Origin: Pseudomonadota bacterium
GTDB lineage: Bacteria; Pseudomonadota; Alphaproteobacteria; Rhizobiales; Beijerinckiaceae
DNA length: 64,000 bases
Assembly: GCA_021813805.1 (NCBI GenBank)
Contig: JAKAJL010000018.1
Coordinates: 1 to 64,000, forward strand
Reading direction: 5' to 3'
This document shows, one piece after another, positions 18,349 to 26,839 of the stretch. The number at the start of each line of letters is the position of its first letter. Positions within the stretch are counted from its first letter, which is position 1. The notes under the pieces were generated by a model. The model ran no database searches. It was not told the DNA's origin and worked only from the letters and a program-made list of their open reading frames with translations. The position numbers and the translations under genes are program-made.

Positions 18349-19139
18349 CGCTCGACATCACTATTCTTGGCTGCGGCTCGTCCGCGGGCGTGCCGCGCGT
18401 GGCGCAGGGCTGGGGCCATTGCGACCCCAACAATCCGAAAAACCGCCGCCGCCGCTGCGCGCTGTTGGTGGAAAAGCGCGGGGATCACGAACCCACGCGG
18501 CTGCTGGTGGACGCGGGGGCCGATCTGCGCGAACAATTGATCGCGACCGAGGTCCATCGTCTCGACGCGGTGCTGCTGACCCACGCCCATGCCGACCACA
18601 TTCATGGCCTCGACGATCTTCGGCCCCTGACCATGGCGATGCATCGTCGGATCGACATTTTTCTCGATCCGCCGACCTGGGCCGCGGTGGGCAGACGTTT
18701 CGACTATCTGTTCGAGACGCCGCCGGGCAGCAATTATCCACCGCTGCTGATCCCCCATGTCTTCGACCATGGCTGGAATTTTTCGCACGGCGGTCCGGCG
18801 GGGGAAATCGAGGTTCAGACGTTCCGGCTCAATCATGGCGACATGGACGCCAGCGGCTTCCGCTTCGGGGCCTGCGCCTATACGCCGGATGTCAAATTTG
18901 TCCCGCCCGAAAGCATGGAATTTCTGGAAGATCTCGATTTGTGGATCGTGGACGCCTTGCGCCACAAGCATCATCCGAGCCATCTCTCGGTCGGCGAAAC
19001 CCTGGAGCTGATCGAGCGTTTCAAGCCCAAACGCGCGGTGCTGACCAATCTCCACACCGATCTCGACTACGAGGTTCTGCGCCGGAACCTGCCGGAAAAT
19101 GTCGAGCCCGCCTATGATTTCATGCGGTTGAGCGTGTAG
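18345..19139 (+). CDS. MBL-fold metallohydrolase (PhnP-like)
   Basis: The 264-aa metallo-beta-lactamase-fold protein has LTHAHADHIHGLDDLRP as metal motif HxHxDH, a later metal His in TFRLNHGDMDASG, and LWIVDALRHKHHPSHLS. The opening DITILGCGSSAGVPR and the spacer CDPNNPKNRRRRC (possible structural zinc Cys pair) match the PhnP/RNase Z-like phosphodiesterase subgroup. The natural substrate is likely a cyclic phosphate or nucleotide but is not proven. ATGA overlap with tatD indicates an operon. Confidence 0.88.
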   Translation: MTLDITILGCGSSAGVPRVAQGWGHCDPNNPKNRRRRCALLVEKRGDHEPTRLLVDAGADLREQLIATEVHRLDAVLLTHAHADHIHGLDDLRPLTMAMHRRIDIFLDPPTWAAVGRRFDYLFETPPGSNYPPLLIPHVFDHGWNFSHGGPAGEIEVQTFRLNHGDMDASGFRFGACAYTPDVKFVPPESMEFLEDLDLWIVDALRHKHHPSHLSVGETLELIERFKPKRAVLTNLHTDLDYEVLRRNLPENVEPAYDFMRLSV

Positions 19140-19142
19140 ACC

Positions 19143-19976
19143 TTGAGCGCGAGCGACGACAAACATGCTTTATGCGGCGAGGCCTTGCATGAGCTCGACC
19201 GCGACCGCTGGCTCGCCGCGATGTTCGCGCCGGACGCAGGCCGCCCGCATCTTTTCGCGCTCTATGCCTTCAATGCCGAGGTCGCGCGCATCGGCGACCA
19301 TGTCTCCCAGCCCATTCTGGGCGACATCCGCCTGCAATGGTGGATCGACGTTATCAATGGCGAGCGCGCCGGCGAGGCCCTGGCCAATCCCACAGCTGCG
19401 GCGCTGCTGGAAACGATCGAAAAATTCGACCTGCCGCGCGAAAAACTGCTCGATCTTCTGGAGGCGCGGCGCTTCGATTTTTACGACGACCCGGCGCCCG
19501 ATCAGGCTTTTGTGGACAAATATGGCGAGGAGACTTGCTCGGTTCTTTTCGTTTTTGCCAGCCGCATTCTCGGCGGCGCCGGCGCGCCGGAAGCCTCCGC
19601 CCCGGCGGGCCGCGCTTATGCTCTCGCCGGACTGCTGCGGGCCTTTCCCTGGCAGGTCGCGCGCCGGAAATGTTTTCTGCCGCTCGATTTGCTGGCGCGG
19701 CGCGGCCTGACGCCCGTCGATCTCTTCGCCCTCGCGAAGTCGGACGAAGTCAAGGCCGCCCTGGCCGAACTGCGCGCCCTGGCCAGGAAAGATCTCGCCG
19801 AGGCGAAACGGGCCGTCCTTGCTCTGCCGAAGCCGGAGCGCGAAGCCTTCCGCCTGCTGGCGCTGCCGGAACTTTACCTGCGCAAGATGGAGGACGGGGA
19901 CCACGACCCCTATGTCGGGCCCGACGACGTCGCGCCATGGCGGCGCCAGTGGGCGCTGTGGCGGAATAAAATCTAG
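19143..19976 (+). CDS. NDUFAF6-like squalene/phytoene synthase-fold protein
   Basis: The 277-aa protein has the isoprenoid-synthase head-to-head fold but lacks the catalytic Asp-rich motifs. Where true synthases have DDxxD, this has FNAEVARIGDHVS, followed by IRLQWWIDVI. Later, LLRAFPWQVARRKCFLPLDL closely parallels the eukaryotic complex I assembly factor NDUFAF6 (which has RATPYHGSRRKVFLPMD at the same place). I infer a non-catalytic or assembly role rather than squalene synthesis. Translation appears to start at TTG 19143, four bases after the MBL-fold stop, so it is the last gene of the metG run. Confidence 0.75.
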   Translation: MSASDDKHALCGEALHELDRDRWLAAMFAPDAGRPHLFALYAFNAEVARIGDHVSQPILGDIRLQWWIDVINGERAGEALANPTAAALLETIEKFDLPREKLLDLLEARRFDFYDDPAPDQAFVDKYGEETCSVLFVFASRILGGAGAPEASAPAGRAYALAGLLRAFPWQVARRKCFLPLDLLARRGLTPVDLFALAKSDEVKAALAELRALARKDLAEAKRAVLALPKPEREAFRLLALPELYLRKMEDGDHDPYVGPDDVAPWRRQWALWRNKI

Positions 19977-20354
19977 CGGCCGAAATTTAACGCGATTTCT
20001 GCATCATAGTCCGATGGCCCAATATCGGGCGGGCGTTCAGGCGGAGTCCTCAAACGCTATCGACCCAAATGGGACGCTTGGCAGTCGCAAGACATAGCCC
20101 GTCATTCCTTGGAAGCGGTCATTCCGATCGCATGGCGACGAGCCCGATTTGACCCATTTCGTCACGGATTGGACTTGCCCAAGAGCAAATGGCCGAAAAA
20201 TTCGAGCTAACCCGGCAAAGGCCAGCGCGGTTCGGTTCCGTGACTGCGCGATTGAAGATGCCGGATTTGTGATGGCGGGTCGGGAAACAAGCCACGCGAT
20301 GTACGCGTTGGGGTCAAGGTGTTTTTTGCGACGCTGGCTTGGCGGAGACACCCC
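19977..20354. other. Intergenic region upstream of the LuxR solo
   Basis: This 378-bp region has lower coding character than its flanks. Short frames on both strands have no ribosome binding site. It presumably holds the promoter of the LuxR gene at 20355, but no convincing -35/-10 pair or lux box (dyad ACCTGnnnnnnnnCAGGT) is visible. Confidence 0.35.
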
Positions 20355-21074
20355 ATGGATTTGTCCCGCGCGGAAAAATTCATCAATCGACTGCCAGAAC
20401 TAAGAACGCCGGAGGCGGTCGGCAAAGCATTTTCCGACATGATCCGACCCTTTGGCTTTTTTGGCGCCTCAGGCAGCGAATTGCGGCGCGCGCCGGAGGG
20501 ACGCGTCCGCGATTTCGTCTTCGTCACATGGCCCGCCGAATGGCGCGAGGATTACGAAAATTGCGGCTATCCGCGCCACGATCCGATTCCCTTGCTGGCG
20601 TGGCTGAACTGGCGGCCATTCGATTTGAACGACGCCTTTGCCGACTGCGACAAAACTGAACAGCGCCTCGCCTTTGAGGAATGGGTGACGAAACTCGGCG
20701 TCGCCGACGTCTTCGCCGTGCCTCTCCATTTCCCCGGCGGCGACGTCGGCCTTTGCGTGAGCGTGGCGAGTCGAAAGCTCGAATGTCCGAAGGAGAGACG
20801 CGCGCTTCATTTCGCCTCGATCCATGCGCTCCTGCGCTGCCGGGAGCTTATCCACGCTGGCGGCGACTCCGGCGTGATGAAATGTCCACTGTCGCCCCGC
20901 GAGCTCGAATGCATGCGCTGGGTGCTCCATGGTAAATCGGACACGGATATCGGCCAAATTCTCAATATCTCACCGACAACGGTGCATTATCACATTGAGA
21001 ATGTGAAGACCAAGCTCGATGTCAGAACGCGTCTCCAAGCCGCGAACGTAGCAATATCGCGTGGTTATATTTAA
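20355..21074 (+). CDS. LuxR-family regulator with autoinducer-binding domain (LuxR solo)
   Basis: The 239-aa transcription factor has an N-terminal autoinducer-binding domain (residues about 15-160) showing TWPAEWREDYENCGYPRHDPI, where W, Y and the DP pair match acyl-homoserine-lactone contacts of TraR/LuxR. The C-terminal LuxR HTH (about 172-235) has LSPRELECMRWVLHGKSDTDIG and SPTTVHYHIENVKTKLDV. No luxI synthase gene is present in the window, so it is a solo, able in principle to sense its own cell's or neighbours' signals. ATG 20355 has GGAG seven bases upstream; an in-frame GTG at 20319 would add 12 residues. Confidence 0.85.
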   Translation: MDLSRAEKFINRLPELRTPEAVGKAFSDMIRPFGFFGASGSELRRAPEGRVRDFVFVTWPAEWREDYENCGYPRHDPIPLLAWLNWRPFDLNDAFADCDKTEQRLAFEEWVTKLGVADVFAVPLHFPGGDVGLCVSVASRKLECPKERRALHFASIHALLRCRELIHAGGDSGVMKCPLSPRELECMRWVLHGKSDTDIGQILNISPTTVHYHIENVKTKLDVRTRLQAANVAISRGYI

Positions 21075-21548
21075 AATTGCTGCTAGGTATATCTGCGCCC
21101 TCCAACTAGAGGGCTATCAAAACGATTCCATCTCTCTATGCTCATTAAAAATTTTTTTAACTTATCGAACGACGTGGCCAGTCGCAATCGGTGTGCGCGC
21201 GAAGCTCCGAACGCTGGGGTCAGCGAAGCGGTTCGCTTCGGCTGACTGAAACAAGCGACCGGCTCCGGCTCTTCCAAAATTGAGCACTGTCGTGGAACGA
21301 GTGGAATTTGTCGGCGAGCATTCATCGCGGGCGGATGTCGCCTGGAGAACGCGCCGAGCTTAGTCCGTCCGGAAGTCGCCGATAGGCGCCTGCGCCGTCA
21401 CGGCAAAAGGCCGACATTGCTCAGCTGGCGATGTCCGCCCTTTGAAATGGCAAAGCGTGGGGGCAAGCGCCAAGGCAATGGCATGGGCCTCACGGGGCGC
21501 TCGGTCGTCCGGTATGGGTGAACTCAAGGATACAGGAAGGAGGGTCGT
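21075..21548. other. Non-coding accessory region with one hairpin
   Basis: There is no supported gene in this 470-bp region. A hairpin at 21219-21246 pairs GTCAGCGAAGCG with CGCTTCGGCTGAC (one bulged G, loop GTT). No T run follows, so it is not a standard terminator. AT-rich DNA at 21140-21165 (poly-A/T) follows the LuxR gene. Confidence 0.4.
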
Positions 21549-21575
21549 ATGCCGACGCCGCAAAACTCAACGTGA
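21549..21575 (+). CDS. Possible 8-residue leader peptide
   Basis: A very strong Shine-Dalgarno run AGGAAGGAGGG (21534-21544) stands five bases before an ATG that reads only MPTPQNST and stops, 19 bases before the ATG of the small secreted protein at 21595. Such a strong site in front of so short a frame suggests a leader peptide or a ribosome standby site for the gene behind it. Chance cannot be excluded. Confidence 0.3.
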   Translation: MPTPQNST

Positions 21576-21594
21576 AATTGGATGGGAGAGTTAC

Positions 21595-21879
21595 ATGTTC
21601 CGAAATCACCAACATCGACAGCATCTGTTGAACAAGACCGCCGCAATCGTGACGGTTGCATTCGGTCTTTCTGGAGCAGCGGCCAATGCGGTGCCGATGC
21701 ACAGGACAACGGCCGACCCCCCAGGAGATCCTCCTGGGGATAGAATATTCGGTATTTCGTATCAGGGCGACTGGATCAAGGCGGACGGTGGAAACTGCAA
21801 AGGCCGTAAGGGCGCGGCCGTCACCTTCGGTCTCGCGGACCCGACCGAAAGCGCGGAAGTGGGCGGGAACTGCCGCTAG
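21595..21879 (+). CDS. Small secreted protein of unknown function
   Basis: The 94-aa product has a basic start and hydrophobic core (residues 14-30, TAAIVTVAFGLSGAAANA) typical of a signal peptide cut after ANA. The mature chain of about 64 residues contains DPPGDPPGD, two glycine-rich patches and two Cys (NCKGRK and GGNCR) that could form one disulfide. No family was recognised. GGGAGAG lies four bases before the ATG. The DPPGDPPG codons form a perfect 9-bp inverted repeat (21719-21739), which may fold in the mRNA. It lies in an accessory patch beside the LuxR solo. Confidence 0.55.
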   Translation: MFRNHQHRQHLLNKTAAIVTVAFGLSGAAANAVPMHRTTADPPGDPPGDRIFGISYQGDWIKADGGNCKGRKGAAVTFGLADPTESAEVGGNCR

Positions 21880-22405
21880 TGATTGAATTCCGCCCGGAGG
21901 CGCGCCGGCCGACGCTTAGCGTCGGCCGGAAATGTTATGAAGCCGTTACAATGAACAGGAGGGCGGATCATACAAAATTCCTGCGCGGCGCGGAGTGAGG
22001 CATAATCGTCTGGAGCCTTCTCCGATCCAACTGACGCAATCTGCAGAGGAGATTTCGTCAACGCGATCGGAAAGCGCTTCGATTGGGTGGTTCGCCAGAG
22101 ATTTCCAAGGCGAAGCCGCATTGCGAGCCGTTCCGATCCCGGCGTCATCGGGTTCACAGCCGGCCTCAGGCGCCGGTGTTGGGCATTCTGTCCGGCGTCT
22201 TGAACACCGTGGGGTGATCCACCGTACTGTTCCGCCACTTCGGGGCGGCCGGGAGTGTCTATTTCTGATGCCGCTCGTAGTATTCTTGATCATGCAGCGA
22301 TCGTCTATGACGCCACGAACGGTTGGTTGGAGCCGATTCGCGGCTTTCGGCGAATGGGCGGAATTCGCCAGGCGCCGATCTTCGAATTGCAAATCGTGTC
22401 GATGA
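21880..22405. other. Intergenic region with a strong hairpin at 21905-21929
   Basis: CCGGCCGACGC (21905-21915), loop TTA, then GCGTCGGCCGG (21919-21929) form a perfect 11-bp hairpin 26 bases after the small secreted gene. It lacks a U run, so it may stabilise the 3' end rather than terminate alone. The remaining 480 bp up to the trmFO stop has open frames on both strands, but none with family resemblance or a good start. Confidence 0.55.
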
Positions 22406-23815
22406 TCAGGCGTCCGCTAGCCAGGCGCGAAGATCGGCCTCGGCGCGCGCCGACAGCGCCCGCTTCTTGGCGAGCGCCTTTTCCGGGCCGCGCAGGCGCT
22501 TGCCGTCAGGCGATTTCGGGGTGAAATCGAGCGGCGGGAACAGGCCAAAATTGACGTTCATCGGCTGAAAGCTGCGCGGGCCGGCGTCGATGGTCTCGAT
22601 ATGGCCGCCCGTGATGTGGTTGAGCAATGCGCCGAGCGCCGTGGTCCGGGGCGGTGGGGCCAAAATGTGGCCCAGCCGTTCGGCCGCCGCCATGCGCCCC
22701 GCGATGAGGCCGACCGATGCGCTTTCGACATAGCCCTCGCAACCGGTGATCTGACCCGCGAAGCGCAGGCGGGGCTGAGCCTTCAGCCGCAGGCCGCCGT
22801 CGAGAACTTTGGGCGAATTCAGGAAAGTATTGCGGTGCAAACCGCCGAGGCGCGCGAATTCAGCCTGTTCGAGACCGGGAATTTTCCGGAATGTCTCGAC
22901 TTGCGCGCCATAGAGCAGCTTGGTCTGGAAACCGACCATATTATAAAGCGTTCCCAATGCGTTATCCTGGCGGAGCTGAACAATCGCGTAAGGTTTGACG
23001 GTTGGGTGGTGCGGGTTAGTCAGGCCGACCGGCTTCATCGGCCCGTGGCGCAGGGTCTCGCGGCCGCGCTCGGCCATGACCTCAATCGGCAGGCAGCCGT
23101 CGAAATAGGGCGTTTTTTCGAAGTCCTTGAACTGGGTCTTGGGGCCATCGATCAAGGCGTCGACAAAGGCCTCGTATTGGTCGCGGTCGAGCGGGCAATT
23201 GATGTAGTCGGCGCCGGTTCCGCCGGGCCCGGCCTTGTCGTAACGCGACTGGAGCCAGGCCTTCCCCATGTCGATCGAGTCGCGATGCACGATGGGGGCG
23301 ATGGCGTCGTAAAAGGCCAGTTCCGCCTCGCCTGTCAGCGCGCCGATCGCCTCGGCGAGCGCGGGCGAGGTCAAAGGCCCCGAGGCGACGATTACGTTGT
23401 CCCATTCTGCCGGGGGCAGGCCCGCCACTTCCTCGCGACGGATTTCGACCAGCGGTTCGCTTTCCAGCGCGTGGGTCACGGCGGCGGCGAATGTGTCGCG
23501 GTCCACCGCCAGAGCCCCTCCCGCGGGCACCTTGTGGGCGTCGGCGCAGCGCAGGATCAGCGAGTCGAGCGCGCGCATTTCCCGATGCAGAACCCCGACG
23601 GCGTTGGCTTCCGAATCGTCGGAACGGAAGGAATTGGAGCAGACCAGTTCGGCGCAAAAGCCGGTCTTGTGGGCGTCGGTGGCGCGCTGGGGCCGCATTT
23701 CGTGCAGCACGGCGGGAACGCCGGCGCGCGCGATCTGCCAGGCGGCCTCGGAGCCGGCGAGCCCGCCGCCGATGATGTGGATCGGGGCGGGGGTGGAATT
23801 CTGTCGCTCTGTCAT
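22406..23815 (-). CDS. trmFO: Methylenetetrahydrofolate--tRNA-(uracil-54-C5)-methyltransferase
   Basis: The 469-aa FAD-dependent enzyme makes ribothymidine at U54 of tRNA using methylene-THF and FADH2. N-terminal dinucleotide-binding motif [20 protein letters not shown], then [28 protein letters not shown] (catalytic-region Cys) and later [24 protein letters not shown] (second Cys) are diagnostic of TrmFO as opposed to MnmG. The start at 23815 (MTERQNS) is preferred; the frame opens further to 23833. Confidence 0.95.
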   Translation of the reverse strand: MTERQNSTPAPIHIIGGGLAGSEAAWQIARAGVPAVLHEMRPQRATDAHKTGFCAELVCSNSFRSDDSEANAVGVLHREMRALDSLILRCADAHKVPAGGALAVDRDTFAAAVTHALESEPLVEIRREEVAGLPPAEWDNVIVASGPLTSPALAEAIGALTGEAELAFYDAIAPIVHRDSIDMGKAWLQSRYDKAGPGGTGADYINCPLDRDQYEAFVDALIDGPKTQFKDFEKTPYFDGCLPIEVMAERGRETLRHGPMKPVGLTNPHHPTVKPYAIVQLRQDNALGTLYNMVGFQTKLLYGAQVETFRKIPGLEQAEFARLGGLHRNTFLNSPKVLDGGLRLKAQPRLRFAGQITGCEGYVESASVGLIAGRMAAAERLGHILAPPPRTTALGALLNHITGGHIETIDAGPRSFQPMNVNFGLFPPLDFTPKSPDGKRLRGPEKALAKKRALSARAEADLRAWLADA

Positions 23816-23839
23816 CCCGCTTAAGTAGATCAAGTCGCG

Positions 23840-24425
23840 GCGCCAGGGAATGGCGCCGTTCGCGCCGGTCTTGCGTTGTCGGAGTCGCGCGAGCAGTCGC
23901 CCGGCGAACAGGAGGGCCGCGCGGATGAAAAGATAGCCGATGAACAGATTGGCGGCGGCGAAAACCGGGATCGTCAGCGCATGAGCCGCCGCGACGCCGG
24001 ATGATCAGCGGCTCGATCGCCAGCCATGAAAACAGACCCGAGCCCGGGCACAGCCAGCCCCAGTCGGGATGGCCGAGCGCGCCCAGCGCCGCGGCGCTGG
24101 TGAAATTTCCGGCCACTGTCGGCAGATAAAGCGTCGGGACGTCATCAATCGGGCCGCGCCGGCCCCGCCACATATAGCCGGTGCGCCAGAGCGAAAAGGC
24201 GAGATGCCAGCCGTTCCCGCCGGCGGCGGAGGCGCCGGGCCATAAGCCGTGAATAGGGCAGGACGGCGAGGACGATCAGCAAGGTCGAGACGCCGAGCAA
24301 GGGCCGGCGCTCCGCCCTGAACCGGGTGCTCGAACTCCTCGCGCGCCGTGGCGGGATGGGAAATCGCCTGCGCGACATAACCGAGGAGCAGGATTGCCCA
24401 GATCATCGCGGCGAGGGCCAGTCGA
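23840..24425 (-). pseudogene. tehA: Frameshifted tehA-like (TDT/SLAC1 family) transporter remnant
   Basis: Three minus-strand frames join into one TehA-like protein. LALAAMIWAILLLGYVAQ with a following EFEHPV lies at about 24425-24320. RPLLGVSTLLIVLAVLPYSR in a second frame runs to about 24225. LAFSLWRTGYMWRGRR, TLYLPTVAGNFTSAAALGAL and [15 protein letters not shown] in a third frame run to about 24000. These align in order with E. coli TehA (AAWQTAGLWRG, LYLPTVANNF, GVFSWLSLEPVILQR). The first helices and the C-terminal third are missing or unrecognisable; a further hydrophobic stretch ([20 protein letters not shown]) lies in yet another frame before trmFO. At least two frameshifts make it non-functional unless they are sequencing errors. 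Confidence 0.75.
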
Positions 24426-24597
24426 GCGTCTCAGTCATGCCCGCGTCCCGATCCTCTTCCCTTCGATGGCGCCGCCGCGCGCCCGCATATCGCAACCGCG
24501 CCGGGAACTGAAAAAGTCGCCTCAACCCCAGTCGAAACGCGGCTTTCGTTTCCGCCGCCAGGGCTGCTAACCTTGCGGCGCAGGAGCGGAGGTTCCG

Positions 24598-25368
24598 ATG
24601 AAAAATTTTGTTTTCCTTCTCGTCGCGCTCGTTCTCGCCGGGGTCGCCGGCGCGGCGGAGGCCGAACAGAAGCCGATGATTTTCGTCTATGGTCCCGGCG
24701 GACCGGCGCCGGCGGTGAGAGAAGCGGCCGAGGCCTTTGGCGCCGCCAATGACGTCAGCGTGGTCGTCGCTTCCGGGCCGACGACGAACTGGGTGGACAA
24801 GGCGCGCAACGACGCCGATGTCCTTTACACCGGCTCGGAAAACATGGTGCACGAATACGCCAAGGCCATTCCCAACGCCTTCGATCCAAGCACGGCCGAG
24901 CCGCTTTACCTGCGCCCGGTGGTGATCCTCGTGCGCCCAGGTAATCCCAAGGGCATCCACGGCATCAACGATCTGCTCAAGACCGGGGTCAAAATCCTCG
25001 TCGTCGCCCATGGCGGTCAGATCGGATTGTGGGAGGACGTTGTGGGCCGCACGGGCGATATCGAGATGGTTCGGGCCTTCCGCCGCAACATGGTCTTTCC
25101 CGCCGCCACAAGCAGTTCCGTGGCGCTCGCAAGATGGAAGACCGACAAGGACATCGACGCCTGGCTAGTGTGGAACATCTGGAGCGTCGCCAATCCGGGG
25201 GTCGCCGATGTCGTCCCGATCGAAGAACAATACCGCATCTATCGCGACACCGGCGTCCTGCTGACGCGCAAGGGCGCGGCCAATCCCAAGGTCAAGGCTT
25301 TTGTCGATTTCCTCAAAAGCAAGGAAGGCCGCGCGATATTCGTCAAATGGGGCTGGGAAGGGCGCTGA
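24598..25368 (+). CDS. AcfC-like periplasmic binding protein
   Basis: The 256-aa exported protein has a signal peptide (residues 1-22, LLVALVLAGVAGAAEA) and a type 2 periplasmic-binding fold. The openings IFVYGPGGPAPAVREAAEAFG, the middle LYLRPVVILVRPGNPKGIHGINDLL, and GLWEDVVGRTGDIE, DAWLVWNIWSVANP match the accessory colonisation factor AcfC group of ModA-like proteins. The ligand may be an oxyanion such as sulfate, by family analogy. No ABC permease or ATPase lies next to it, so it may work with a transporter elsewhere or act as a sensor. Confidence 0.8.
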   Translation: MKNFVFLLVALVLAGVAGAAEAEQKPMIFVYGPGGPAPAVREAAEAFGAANDVSVVVASGPTTNWVDKARNDADVLYTGSENMVHEYAKAIPNAFDPSTAEPLYLRPVVILVRPGNPKGIHGINDLLKTGVKILVVAHGGQIGLWEDVVGRTGDIEMVRAFRRNMVFPAATSSSVALARWKTDKDIDAWLVWNIWSVANPGVADVVPIEEQYRIYRDTGVLLTRKGAANPKVKAFVDFLKSKEGRAIFVKWGWEGR

Positions 25369-25401
25369 AGGCGCGGAGGATCTATTTTGCCCGGATGAAA
25401 A

Positions 25402-25430
25402 TTGACCAACGAAAATCGTCCGGGTATAAA
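25402..25430 (+). promoter_or_regulatory. Sigma-70 type promoter for a leaderless gene
   Basis: TTGACC (25402-25407) and TATAAA (25425-25430) stand exactly 17 bp apart, a near-consensus housekeeping promoter. The predicted transcription start, 6-8 bases after the -10, falls at 25436-25438, on or beside the ATG at 25438. Confidence 0.6.
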
Positions 25431-25437
25431 TAACCGC

Positions 25438-26031
25438 ATGAACGCGGGCTTTTGCACTATCTTCGTTGGAACCCAGCGCGTGGCCCGCGTTTCTAACGCT
25501 TTCGTTGCTAGCGTCGCGCGCCAGATTCTGGCCGCAGACCCGGGCGCGCGGGTCCTCGTGTTCGACGATGCGACCGGACGGCAGGTCGATCCCGACTTTC
25601 GCGAAAGCCCCGGGAGTCCCGCGCCGGCGGCGGCGGAGGCGCCGCGCGGGCGCGGGCGGCCGAAGCTCGGCGTGGTCGCCAGGGAGGTTACCCTGTTGCC
25701 TCGCCACTGGGATTGGCTGAACGGCCAACCCGGCGGCGCTTCGGTCGCCCTGCGCAAGCTGGTCGAAAATGCCCTGCACGACGACGGCGAGGCCTCGTCG
25801 AGCGGTTGGCGCGCGCCAGAGCGAGACGCGGAATTGATCCGCCGCCGCGAAGCGCGCGAGGCCGCCTATCGCTTCCTGTCGGCGATGGGCGGCGATTTGC
25901 CTGGCTTCGAGGAAGCCGCGCGCGCCTTGTTCGCGGAGGATCGCCCGCGTTTCGCCCGGATCGTCGCCGCCTGGCCCGGCGATGTCGCCGCTTATGCGCG
26001 CTGGCTCGCCTTTGGCGAAGGCGAAGGCTGA
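25438..26031 (+). CDS. DUF2239 family protein
   Basis: The 197-aa soluble protein contains the family core GRGRPKLGVVAREVTLLPRHWDWLNGQPGGASVALRKLV, with further conserved Arg and Trp residues to the C-terminus (FAEDRPRFARIVAAWPGDVAAYARWL). The segment resembles a ribbon-helix-helix/TfoX-type small DNA-binding design but function is unknown. ATG 25438 has no Shine-Dalgarno, and the promoter at 25402-25430 places the transcript start at the ATG, so the mRNA is probably leaderless. A TTG at 25402 in frame would sit within the -35 box and is less likely. Confidence 0.82.
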   Translation: MNAGFCTIFVGTQRVARVSNAFVASVARQILAADPGARVLVFDDATGRQVDPDFRESPGSPAPAAAEAPRGRGRPKLGVVAREVTLLPRHWDWLNGQPGGASVALRKLVENALHDDGEASSSGWRAPERDAELIRRREAREAAYRFLSAMGGDLPGFEEAARALFAEDRPRFARIVAAWPGDVAAYARWLAFGEGEG

Positions 26032-26140
26032 CCCGCCGAAGGCGCTCGCCTTCGACCGCGCGCCGTGCTAACCCGCAAAGCCGCTCGCCTTCGGCGGCGC
26101 GGCGTGATAACCCGCACGACGCAAAGCGCCGGGGAAGCAG

Positions 26141-26839
26141 ATGGCCGATATTTTCCGTGAAGTCGATGAAGACGTCCGCACCGATCAGCTCAAGCGGCTG
26201 TGGTCGAAATATTCGATCGTCGTCGCGGGTCTCGCCTTGGCGATCATCCTCGGAACGACGATCTTCGTCTTCATCCAGCACCAGAAACAGGTTCGCGACG
26301 AAACCGCCGGCGCGGCCTTTCAAGCCGCGCAGGCCCTGGCCGAGGCCAAAAAGCCGGAGGCGGCGGCCGCGGCGTTCGATCATATCGCACGGACGGCGCC
26401 CGCCGGCTATCAGGCGCTGGCGCGGCTGCGCGCGGCCGAGGAACGCGCGGGAAACGACCGCGATGCGGCGGTCAAGGAGCTGGACGCGATCGCCGCCGAC
26501 GGCTCGCTCGATAAATTGCTGCGCGACGTCGCCGCCTTGCGCGCCGGAATCCTGAGGGTCGACGTCGCGGACAAGGCTGAACTGGAACGGCGTTTCGGGG
26601 CGCTGATGGACAGCGCCTTCCGCCACACCGCCCGGGAAATGCTCGGTCTCGCCGCCCTGAAGCGCGGCGATTTCGAGGATGCGGGAAAATGGTTCGACCA
26701 GATCGTGGTCGATCCCGCCGCCCCGACCGATCTGCGCCGGCAGGTCAACGCCTTCCTGTCGCTGGTGCGCGGCGGCGGCAAGTTTTCGCCTGCGCCCGCC
26801 AGCAAGTCGACAGAGAAGCCCGCCGCCTCCGCAAAATAA
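26141..26839 (+). CDS. YfgM-like tetratricopeptide membrane protein
   Basis: The 232-aa protein has a cytoplasmic N-terminus ([20 protein letters not shown]), one membrane helix (residues 26-46, [20 protein letters not shown]) and a periplasmic TPR-like domain (TPR_21) built of Ala-rich helical pairs. Relatives (YfgM) bind the SecYEG translocon and periplasmic chaperones. It stands directly before der with a TAATG overlap, the same neighbourhood as yfgM-bamB-der in enterobacteria, minus bamB. The 109 bp upstream contain two imperfect copies of a 40-bp sequence ending GTGnTAACCCGCA. Confidence 0.85.
   Translation: MADIFREVDEDVRTDQLKRLWSKYSIVVAGLALAIILGTTIFVFIQHQKQVRDETAGAAFQAAQALAEAKKPEAAAAAFDHIARTAPAGYQALARLRAAEERAGNDRDAAVKELDAIAADGSLDKLLRDVAALRAGILRVDVADKAELERRFGALMDSAFRHTAREMLGLAALKRGDFEDAGKWFDQIVVDPAAPTDLRRQVNAFLSLVRGGGKFSPAPASKSTEKPAASAK

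Noticed and set aside
21719-21739. Perfect 9-bp inverted repeat as a terminator
   Set aside because: It lies within the coding sequence of the small secreted protein (encodes the DPPGDPPG area) and has no T run.
21946-22392. 148-codon minus-strand ORF between the secreted protein and trmFO
   Set aside because: No start signal, composition typical of noncoding frames, and a competing plus-strand frame of the same length.
22601-23824. 407-codon plus-strand frame
   Set aside because: Antisense to trmFO, which has unmistakable family motifs. No start signal and no recognisable domain.
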